From: SVEL01 sp045126475
GTDB lineage: Bacteria; Bacillota; Clostridia; Lachnospirales; Lachnospiraceae
Assembly (NCBI GenBank): GCA_045126475.1
Contig: JBGVOL010000090.1
Coordinates: forward strand, 1-11,470
Length of the DNA stretch: 11,470 nt
Reading direction: 5' to 3'
The notes beneath the pieces were generated by a model, which was given only the letters and a program-made list of their open reading frames with translations, was not told where the DNA came from and did no database searches. This document shows positions 5,993 to 11,470 of the stretch, one piece after another. The position numbers were made by a program, and so were the translations under genes. The number at the start of each line of letters is the position of its first letter. The first letter of the stretch is position 1.

Positions 5993-6676
5993 CTATCTCG
6001 AATTAAATAAATCTATAACCAGTCTTACTTCGCCTATTCCAAGACCAAGTTCCTTTGCTATCTCGATATTTGACTTTCCCTGTGCATACAGGTTCAGTAT
6101 CATCTGATTATTGTTACTTACTTCACGTTTTCTGACAGTCTGACCTGTGGCGGCCTTCTCTGAAGTATTTCCATCTGTCACCGGATTCGTCGCATCTGCT
6201 TCCGGTATTTTTTCTTTTTCAGGCTTTTCCGAAGGTAAATCCTTTTTTGTAATATCTTTGGCAACATCATTCACTATTGCCATCTTCTTAACACTTGCCT
6301 TCACAGCCTCAATATCCCTGATTGTATTCTTAAGTGTCTCCTCCTTGTCGTTAAGCATGTTGTAGAGGAACATAACCTCATCATGATTCTGGGTTATTTT
6401 CTTCATTATCTCATCTGAAAACTCACCCATGGCCATAATTTTCTCTGTTGTTATCTTATCAACCCTGACCTCCATTGCTTCTATCTTGTCATCTATGACA
6501 TTTGCAACTTCTGCCTCAACCTCACGTTTTACTATTTCCTCAGTAACACCTGATACATTGACACCATCCATCATTTCTTTTTTCATATCTCCGGACAACA
6601 GATGCTCTGAAAACAGAAAGCTGCATGCCACGCATATGAGTCCGATTATCACTAAACATATCTCTAAACCTGTCAT
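5993..6676 (-). CDS. DUF6115-type membrane-anchored coiled-coil protein with C-terminal HTH-like motif (swrB position)
   Basis: A 227-residue protein. A single N-terminal transmembrane helix (about 5-23) precedes a long charged, helical, probably coiled-coil region (about 44-140). A low-complexity Lys/Glu/Pro/Thr linker (about 143-182) follows. The conserved C-terminal segment (188-227), NQMILNLYAQGKSNIEIAKE followed by a second helix, looks like a resolvase- or sigma-region-4-type helix-turn-helix. This architecture matches what I know as DUF6115 in Lachnospiraceae. It resembles B. subtilis SwrB, a membrane protein that promotes flagellar basal-body assembly and is encoded between sigD and rpsB, as here. 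Orthology is inferred from layout and position, not from alignment. The ribosome binding site is AGGG, five bases from the ATG, with AAAGGA further upstream. It lies 30 bases after the preceding gene in the fapA unit. Confidence 0.7.
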   Translation of the reverse strand: MTGLEICLVIIGLICVACSFLFSEHLLSGDMKKEMMDGVNVSGVTEEIVKREVEAEVANVIDDKIEAMEVRVDKITTEKIMAMGEFSDEIMKKITQNHDEVMFLYNMLNDKEETLKNTIRDIEAVKASVKKMAIVNDVAKDITKKDLPSEKPEKEKIPEADATNPVTDGNTSEKAATGQTVRKREVSNNNQMILNLYAQGKSNIEIAKELGLGIGEVRLVIDLFNSR

Positions 6677-6706
6677 TTTTCCCTATATCCTTTATATTTT
6701 ATGTAA

Positions 6707-7027
6707 CTATATTTTAACGTCAAAGTTTCCTGAACTTTTTAGTATAACTTTTCCACCCGAATCACTTTGTTCCTGATTCTTTTTCTTTTTAACTTTCACA
6801 GAGTAATACTCGTTTTTGCCCTTTTCCTTGGCATCAAATTTCTCATTACCCTTGTCGACATCATCTTTTCTCAGTACATTCTCAGATTTATGCTGGACCT
6901 CTTTTTGATTATTTGCGGCAAGATTGGCCTGTTCCACCAAAGGCTTTACATCCTCACCATGTTTTATTCCCGTCATATTCTGACTGTTTTGTACAGTTCC
7001 CTGCATAATAACCGGTCTGACAATCAT
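6707..7027 (-). CDS. Conserved small charged protein, function unknown
   Basis: A 106-residue soluble protein with no signal peptide or membrane helix. The first 30 residues are moderately hydrophobic (MIVRPVIMQGTVQNSQ). The middle is polar and Gln/Asn-rich. Residues about 60-90 are strongly charged, with FDAKEKGKNEYYSVKVKKKK. The end (GKVILKSSGNFDVKI) is short and beta-like. I recognise no domain, although a similar KEKGKNEY-containing protein seems to recur next to fapA in Lachnospiraceae. I chose the ATG at 7027 because GGAGGG lies six bases upstream. The frame extends to an ATG at 7087 inside fapA, but that start has no ribosome binding site and would overlap fapA by 26 bases. Its place between fapA and the SwrB-like gene suggests a motility- or envelope-related job, which is inference. 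Confidence 0.7.
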   Translation of the reverse strand: MIVRPVIMQGTVQNSQNMTGIKHGEDVKPLVEQANLAANNQKEVQHKSENVLRKDDVDKGNEKFDAKEKGKNEYYSVKVKKKKNQEQSDSGGKVILKSSGNFDVKI

Positions 7028-7061
7028 ATTAATCCCTCCGTTACGTCGTAATGCATTCAGC

Positions 7062-8660
7062 TTAGAATGATGAACCTGTAATTTCACCCTTCTGCTTTCT
7101 GAATCTTACATGACTCTGATTCTCATGAATAAGTATGAATTCTCCGGCAATTGCAATCTTTACGCCTGCATATACTTCGGCTATTGCCTGAATTTTTGCA
7201 TTTACGTTTTCGGATAAAAGCTCTGTGAGTTCATTATACTCATCTGTCATTTTCTTTACATCAGCATCAATCAGAACAATATTCTTTGTAAGTGATGGCA
7301 AAAGACCTTTTTTCTCAGGCTCAAGAACTCCCATATCCTGCTTCTTTCTGAGAATCTGGAGCACCTGATCAATCTTATTTCTCTCCTCCATCTTGTCACT
7401 GATAAGCACCTTAAGTTCATTCACCCTGTTTGCCACCGCAGGATCTGTTCCAACTTCAACCTCAGTTGCAGTTCCCATTGTAGAGCCGATGCGTGTAGCT
7501 TCTATAAGACTCTTTGAACGCACCTTTCCGCCTATGATATTTCCGTTCTTTCCTCTGACGTATATGTCTCCCTTTGCCTCTACGTTACTGTGAAGTATGG
7601 TATCCGTTTCTATGTAACCGTCCACATGGACTTCTGCACTCTCTATAAACTTAGACACAAGATTTCCCTTGCACATAAGTTTTCCTTTACCCATACCCTG
7701 TATTCCTCTGTGCAGGATAATATTTCCGTCTGCGCAGATGTTGGCACCCTCGACCACACCGAATATCTCCACATTCCCGTGTGCATTAACCGAAAATCCC
7801 GTTCTGACATTTCCCTTTATGGTAACTGAACCGTTATACTCAATATCTCCCGTTGAATTATCTACATCAGCAGGTACATCATAGTTATCTGATACAAAAA
7901 CTCTGTCTCCTTCAAGTGAGACATGACCGTCAACCATTGATATAAGTTTTAGTCCGTCCTCTGACAACTCTATATTGTTGCCATGCTTAAGCGTCATCCT
8001 CTCAACCTTGGCAGGCTTCACAACTGTACCATAGATATCCTCGCCCGGTACACCCGGGTCCTCCTTTGTGAGAACTGCCAGAACATCTCCTTTTGACACA
8101 TGGCTTATATTGTCAAGATGATGAAAATCTACGGTTCCGTCTTCATTTAATCTCGGTTTCGCTTTTTTATCAGTCTGAAATTTGTATTCAATTGACGCAT
8201 TGCTTCCCTGAACAGGCTTCTTTCCCATTGCAACAACAATGTTTTTACAATACTCAGGTTCCTGCTGGTGTTTCTTTAACGCCTCATACACAATTCCGTT
8301 TGTGATTTTCAAAGCCTTTAAGTCTCTCTCAAACTCATCTGCATCAGCACGCTTTCTGCCCTCACTCGGAGGATAAAACCTTGCAATGGCATACATCTTA
8401 TCAGGTGTTACCTTAACTTTCATCTCCTCGTCAATCTGATATGCCGTCTCATTGCTGATTGTTATCTTTACAGGACTCTGCGCTGTAATAATAGTCTCAT
8501 TTATACGCTTCAAATCATAATTTTCAATATGATGTGCGGCAAGATACTCTATAACCTCATCAATCTTTAATGGCTCGCCTCCGTCTACCGGTGGAAAATA
8601 TCTCATTGCAACACCATTCTCGTTTATAACCAATTGAAAATAACTGTTCTTATAACTCAT
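7062..8660 (-). CDS. fapA: FapA-family protein (DUF342, flagellar assembly protein A)
   Basis: A 532-residue DUF342/FapA protein. The N-terminal region (about 1-190) carries the family motif ARFYPPSEGRKRADADEFER (93-112), with a related copy MRYFPPVDGG at 19-28. The DPGVPGEDIYGTVV motif (201-214) joins it to a repetitive beta-helix of G-x-V/I turns (about 270-400: GNVRTGFSVNAHGNVEIFG, GKLMCKGNLVSK and others). A charged helical segment (about 408-490, likely coiled coil) and a short beta end follow. In Vibrio, FapA acts in polar flagellar targeting/assembly; the clostridial proteins are less studied, so its role here is inferred from family and location. It is cytoplasmic, with no signal peptide. 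AGGAG lies eight bases before the ATG. It is the first gene of a four-gene unit just after the sigD terminator. Confidence 0.9.
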   Translation of the reverse strand: MSYKNSYFQLVINENGVAMRYFPPVDGGEPLKIDEVIEYLAAHHIENYDLKRINETIITAQSPVKITISNETAYQIDEEMKVKVTPDKMYAIARFYPPSEGRKRADADEFERDLKALKITNGIVYEALKKHQQEPEYCKNIVVAMGKKPVQGSNASIEYKFQTDKKAKPRLNEDGTVDFHHLDNISHVSKGDVLAVLTKEDPGVPGEDIYGTVVKPAKVERMTLKHGNNIELSEDGLKLISMVDGHVSLEGDRVFVSDNYDVPADVDNSTGDIEYNGSVTIKGNVRTGFSVNAHGNVEIFGVVEGANICADGNIILHRGIQGMGKGKLMCKGNLVSKFIESAEVHVDGYIETDTILHSNVEAKGDIYVRGKNGNIIGGKVRSKSLIEATRIGSTMGTATEVEVGTDPAVANRVNELKVLISDKMEERNKIDQVLQILRKKQDMGVLEPEKKGLLPSLTKNIVLIDADVKKMTDEYNELTELLSENVNAKIQAIAEVYAGVKIAIAGEFILIHENQSHVRFRKQKGEITGSSF

Positions 8661-8703
8661 GTCTAATACTCCTGTCGAAATTTGTCACTATAATCCTACT
8701 CTA

Positions 8704-8732
8704 AATATAAACGAGCATAAAAAATAATGCAA
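8704..8732 (-). promoter_or_regulatory. Putative sigma-A promoter for the fapA unit
   Basis: On the minus strand TTGCAT (8732-8727) is followed by exactly 17 bases and TATATT (8709-8704), 5 of 6 to TATAAT. The -35 lies within the descending arm of the sigD terminator, and only its TTG matches consensus. The predicted start near 8697 leaves about 36 nt before the fapA ATG. I see no SigD-type promoter (TAAA, 15 bases, GCCGATAT) in this gap. Confidence 0.45.
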
Positions 8733-8760
8733 GATGTTTTTACACACCTTGCATCATTTT
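8721..8760 (-). terminator. Rho-independent terminator at the end of the fla/che operon
   Basis: On the minus strand AAAATGATGCAAGGTGT (8760-8744) pairs with ACATCTTGCATTATTTT (8737-8721) around a GTAAAA loop, a 17-pair stem with two G-U wobbles, and the U-run continues a few bases further. It begins four bases after the sigD stop. The wobbles would be A-C mismatches on the other strand, so it is made for minus-strand RNA. Confidence 0.88.
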
Positions 8761-8764
8761 GTTA

Positions 8765-9529
8765 CTATTTAAAAACATATCCGGCAGCAGAACCAAGTTT
8801 TGCTTTCATCTTCTGAAGCGCTTTCGTATGAAGCTGGGATATCCTTGATTCAGATACTTCCAGTACCTGACTTATTTCCTTAAGCGTAAGCTCCTCATAA
8901 TAATACAACAGAATAACTTTCTTTTCCTTATCTGTCAGACTTTCCAGTGATTCAACAAGAAGTTTCTTCACTTCATCACGCTCAATCACTTCTTCAGGCG
9001 TATCAAATGAGCTTGTTCCAATGGAACCTACTTCTTTTTCCCCTCCTGCATCCACAAATTCATCAAGAGAAATTACATTTGATACATTAGCCTGTCCCTG
9101 CCAGTTAAGCAGTTCATCTTCACTGATTCCTATCTCTTTTGCAATTTCGTCATCAGTAGCCGGTCTTCCAAGTTCAGCTTCAAGTTTGCTCATTGCAGTA
9201 TCTATTTTTTTCTGTTTCTGCCTCAACGAACGCGGTATCCAGTCCATTTTACGAATCTGGTCAAGGATTGCACCTCTAATGCGCAGACTTGCATATGTTT
9301 CAAATTTGATTCCCTTATCGTAATCAAACTTATCAATTGCATCTATAAGACCGAATATGCCATATCCAACAAGATCATCATATTCAACATTATAGCCAAG
9401 ATACATACTCAGCCTGCCCGCAACAATTTTCACCAGCGGAGCATATTCAATTATAATTTTTTCCCTGACTTCGGCGTTACGATGTTTTGAATATTCCGCC
9501 CAAAGCTTGTTCTTTTCGACCTCTGTCAT
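8765..9529 (-). CDS. fliA: Motility sigma factor SigD/FliA (sigma-28 family)
   Basis: A 254-residue sigma factor of the FliA/WhiG/SigD class that directs RNA polymerase to late flagellar, chemotaxis and autolysin promoters. Region 2 (about 25-105) contains YDDLVGYGIFGLIDAIDKFD, with FETYASLRIRGAILDQIRKM for -10 recognition and promoter melting. Region 3 (about 107-165) includes the ELGRPATDDEIAKEIGI motif. Region 4 (about 197-245) contains LTLKEISQVLEVSESRISQL, the helix-turn-helix that binds the -35. All four parts are intact and the length is typical. AGGTG lies eight bases before the ATG, which is four bases from the stop of the upstream membrane-protein gene. It closes the chemotaxis operon, the usual place in Firmicutes. 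Its activity is probably held by FlgM, encoded elsewhere. Confidence 0.96.
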   Translation of the reverse strand: MTEVEKNKLWAEYSKHRNAEVREKIIIEYAPLVKIVAGRLSMYLGYNVEYDDLVGYGIFGLIDAIDKFDYDKGIKFETYASLRIRGAILDQIRKMDWIPRSLRQKQKKIDTAMSKLEAELGRPATDDEIAKEIGISEDELLNWQGQANVSNVISLDEFVDAGGEKEVGSIGTSSFDTPEEVIERDEVKKLLVESLESLTDKEKKVILLYYYEELTLKEISQVLEVSESRISQLHTKALQKMKAKLGSAAGYVFK

Positions 9530-9533
9530 CTAG

Positions 9534-9854
9534 TTACACCTGTTCTTCCTCCGGAGCATTCTCTGCTTCTTCTTCCTCACCTGTATCTGAATCTGCAGAT
9601 TCTTCCCCGCTGTTTTCTTCAGAATTTTCGCTGTCTTCTGATTCAGCATCCTTTTCCGGTTCCGGTACTACCAGTATTTTCTTAATAAGAATACGGATCA
9701 CGGCTCCGACAATATAAAAGATTATAAGTGACGCCAACACTATCAAAAGTGTTTCAAGCGTTTCATATTTGTTAATTATAGTCACAATACATGCAACAAA
9801 CGCACCTGATAGTGATACAATTGACGGTATATACTTTGTTCTGTCCATTGTCAT
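9534..9854 (-). CDS. Small two-pass membrane protein with acidic tail, function unknown
   Basis: A 106-residue protein with two hydrophobic segments (about 9-27 and 36-58), a short basic stretch (RILIKK) just after the second, and a tail from about 64 made almost only of Glu, Asp, Ser and Gly. The basic residues after helix 2 suggest that the acidic tail is cytoplasmic. I recognise no family. The gene sits between cheD and sigD with gaps of ten and four bases, so it is made together with the motility sigma factor; a role in motility is inference. The start is ambiguous: the ATG at 9854 has GGA about five bases upstream, while the ATG two codons later (9848) has AAAGG at seven bases, which may be better. 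Confidence 0.75.
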   Translation of the reverse strand: MTMDRTKYIPSIVSLSGAFVACIVTIINKYETLETLLIVLASLIIFYIVGAVIRILIKKILVVPEPEKDAESEDSENSEENSGEESADSDTGEEEEAENAPEEEQV

Positions 9855-9864
9855 GCCTTTCCGA

Positions 9865-10353
9865 TTATATTTGTTTTTCCGGTTTTCCGACTGCCTTTAT
9901 AGTCAGCATCCCTGTATTAGAATCAATAATTACGGTTCTACCATAGTTTAACCCCGTATCATCAGCTAAAATAGGTATTTTTAATTCGCTTAGTACTTTT
10001 TTTACAGCCTTTACATTCTTATCACCAACATTTAAAGCATCATTCTCTTTCATTGCAAAAGCAAACATACACGCACCTCCGGCAATCTTTGCCGTTATCC
10101 TTGAGCGCTTTGCCCCTGCAGCTTCCATGCGCCTTACCGTCTCAGCAATTCCTGTGTCCGCAAATTTTGCTATATTGGAATTGTTTCTGATTTCTTTGCT
10201 GTCCGGCAGCATAATGTGTGCAAGACCTGTAATTTTCGTAACCGAATCATATAATGCAATACCAACACACGATCCTAGTCCAATAGTGGTTAAACAATCA
10301 GGTTCTCTGCATATGTTTAAGTCAGCCATACCAACTTTGATTGTTTCACTCAT
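9865..10353 (-). CDS. cheD: Chemoreceptor glutamine deamidase CheD
   Basis: A 162-residue CheD, which deamidates specific glutamines on methyl-accepting chemoreceptors and also binds CheC in the adaptation system. The catalytic residues can be read: Thr23 and Cys29 in TTIGLGSCVGIALYD and His46 in GLAHIMLP, with the same spacing as Thr21/Cys27/His44 of Thermotoga CheD. AKIAGGACMF at 88-97 is also a conserved family block. The length is normal. It acts in the cytoplasm at the receptor arrays. AGAGGA lies about ten bases before the ATG, and the start is 14 bases after cheC, the standard cheC-cheD order. The gene is complete. Confidence 0.96.
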   Translation of the reverse strand: MSETIKVGMADLNICREPDCLTTIGLGSCVGIALYDSVTKITGLAHIMLPDSKEIRNNSNIAKFADTGIAETVRRMEAAGAKRSRITAKIAGGACMFAFAMKENDALNVGDKNVKAVKKVLSELKIPILADDTGLNYGRTVIIDSNTGMLTIKAVGKPEKQI

Positions 10354-10367
10354 ATCTGTATCTTCCT

Positions 10368-10994
10368 CTATAATCCTAATGAACTTAAGATCTTATCATA
10401 TGATTCAAGTTCAGGTACTAATACAAAGTAACCACTTATCTGTGAATCATCATCAAATTGTGTCTGTATCAACAAAACTTTATCTCCTACCTTTGAGAAT
10501 TCTATTGCCGGAATACTCAAAATAGCTTCAGCCATATCAATGTGCAAACTTGGCACAGATGAAACGATAGTCAGTCGTGTCAAATCCGACAGTGCTGACA
10601 GGTATGAGCCGGTAATTATATTACCTATTTCACGAAGTGCTGAGAATTCCATTTCGTCAAATTCTATACTTCCTTTTTTTGACTCATCCTTTTCCCTCAT
10701 CATAAGTGAATCCACCAGTGCCCGCGCTGAATCAACATCAAGAAGAAACATCATCATACCGTCAATATCGCCTTCAAGCAATAAAAGTATGCCTGCCATA
10801 ATCTCTTCTTCTCGTCCCATCGCTTTTGCCAGTTCGGAAAAACCTAACAAATTAACCTTTGGTACCCTCATATCAATCTTTGCGTTTATCATTTTGGAAA
10901 GAGCTGTCGTAGCATTGCCCGCACCGATATTTCCAAGTTCCTTCAACACATCATATTGCACGGTATCAAGGTTTCCTAAATCTATTCTTGCCAT
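10368..10994 (-). CDS. cheC: CheY-P phosphatase CheC
   Basis: A 208-residue CheC, which dephosphorylates CheY-P and whose activity is raised by CheD. Two phosphatase signatures of the form (D/S)-x3-E-x2-N-x22-P are intact. The first has D15, E19, N22 and P45 (DVLKELGNIGAGNA); the second has S118, E122, N125 and P148 (SALREIGNIITGSYLSALS). Both active centres are therefore potentially functional, as in B. subtilis and Thermotoga CheC, unlike one-site relatives. The C-terminal extension (about 160-208) is consistent with the family. GAGGAAATC precedes the ATG. It follows cheW by 20 bases and precedes cheD by 14, so the three adaptation and coupling genes are co-transcribed. Confidence 0.95.
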   Translation of the reverse strand: MARIDLGNLDTVQYDVLKELGNIGAGNATTALSKMINAKIDMRVPKVNLLGFSELAKAMGREEEIMAGILLLLEGDIDGMMMFLLDVDSARALVDSLMMREKDESKKGSIEFDEMEFSALREIGNIITGSYLSALSDLTRLTIVSSVPSLHIDMAEAILSIPAIEFSKVGDKVLLIQTQFDDDSQISGYFVLVPELESYDKILSSLGL

Positions 10995-11014
10995 GATTTC
11001 CTCTTTTCTGCAAT

Positions 11015-11461
11015 CTAGATTTCAATCACTCCGTTTATATTCAAAATTGAAATTAAATTGCCATTATACTTTCCTACAGCATTGATATACTTTGACTTTT
11101 CATCCTTCTGGTCACTCTGTATTTTTTCAATGTTTTCAGCTTCAAGAGATAATACTTCCTTAACCTGATCAACAATTATTCCGATTGGTTCCTGTTGCTC
11201 CGGCTTTAAAATAATTATTCGTGTCTTATCTGTGATCTCATCGTCATCAAGTTCAAACTTACGTCTGATACTCATGATAGGTACGATTTCACCACGAAGA
11301 TTAATTACGCCCCTGAAGAATTTCTGAGCCTTTGGGACTCTTGTAATCTTCTGCATACGGACAATATTATCCACACATTTAATATCAATTCCATACTGCT
11401 CAATTCCAATATTAACAACTATGAACTGAGTAGCCTGAACCTCAATTTTATTGTCTTCCAT
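11015..11461 (-). CDS. cheW: Chemotaxis coupling protein CheW
   Basis: A 148-residue single-domain CheW that links chemoreceptors to the kinase CheA in cytoplasmic arrays. The SH3-like CheW fold is recognisable by QFIVVNIGIEQYGIDIKCV at 12-30, the VPKAQKFFRGVINLRGEIVP block at 42-61 (the NLRG-x-x-P motif is the most conserved in the family), IGIIVDQVKEVLSL at 93-106, and a C-terminal ISILNINGVI. No CheY-like receiver follows, so this is CheW rather than CheV. The ATG is nine bases from the right edge of the window. Only GGTGCAGTT is visible upstream, so the full ribosome binding site lies outside, but the coding sequence is complete. It is probably one of the later genes of a longer fla/che operon entering from the right. 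Confidence 0.95.
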   Translation of the reverse strand: MEDNKIEVQATQFIVVNIGIEQYGIDIKCVDNIVRMQKITRVPKAQKFFRGVINLRGEIVPIMSIRRKFELDDDEITDKTRIIILKPEQQEPIGIIVDQVKEVLSLEAENIEKIQSDQKDEKSKYINAVGKYNGNLISILNINGVIEI

Positions 11462-11470
11462 AACTGCACC

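Noticed and set aside
8661..8720. SigD (sigma-28) promoter before fapA
   Set aside because: I looked for TAAA, a 15-base spacer and GCCGATAT and found no acceptable match; a sigma-A-like pair fits better.
9021..9323. Plus-strand frame opposite sigD
   Set aside because: It lies wholly within sigD, has no ribosome binding site, and is a Ser-rich shadow like the other plus-strand frames in the window.

Overview
The window looks like chromosome from a motile, low-to-moderate GC Lachnospiraceae-type Firmicute (Roseburia, Butyrivibrio, Agathobacter or Lachnospira relatives). This is inferred from AT-rich DNA with AGGAGG-type ribosome binding sites, from the gene order cheW-cheC-cheD-sigD followed by a FapA/DUF342 gene and then rpsB-tsf, and from the protein sequences. 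Every supported gene lies on the minus strand, so transcription runs from high to low coordinates. No gene-free stretch exceeds 300 bases. I see no tRNA, rRNA, CRISPR array, insertion sequence or prophage gene.

Right part (11461 down to 8765): the 3' end of a fla/che operon. It holds cheW (receptor-kinase coupling), cheC (CheY-P phosphatase), cheD (receptor deamidase), a small membrane protein with an acidic tail, and the motility sigma factor sigD/fliA. A strong terminator hairpin begins four bases after sigD.

Middle (8660 to 5433): a four-gene unit with its own predicted promoter. It holds fapA (DUF342 polymer-binding/flagellar accessory family), a 106-residue charged orphan, a membrane-anchored coiled-coil protein with a C-terminal helix-turn-helix-like segment (in the position of Bacillus swrB), and a membrane-anchored protein with a PEET hexapeptide repeat ending in a short MltG/YceG N-terminal-like domain. 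A second strong terminator ends it. In both terminators the hairpin contains a TTGCAT that could be the -35 of the next unit.

Next (5230 to 3345): rpsB and tsf, encoding ribosomal protein S2 and EF-Ts, behind a roughly 130-nt leader. EF-Ts is about 60 residues longer than usual because of extra sequence in the coiled-coil region. A hairpin without a good U-tract follows tsf.

Left part (3236 to 1): accessory genes. A TetR repressor and an MFS efflux permease are separated by a perfect 17-bp inverted repeat that is probably the TetR operator. Then come a DUF3592-like two-pass membrane protein and an overlapping SSAT-like GNAT acetyltransferase, with their own promoter, and the N-terminus of a probable DUF2935 protein cut by the window edge.

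I found no clearly new system. The most interesting material is the poorly characterised fapA-to-MltG-like module next to the motility operon, the enlarged EF-Ts, and the terminator/promoter overlaps.
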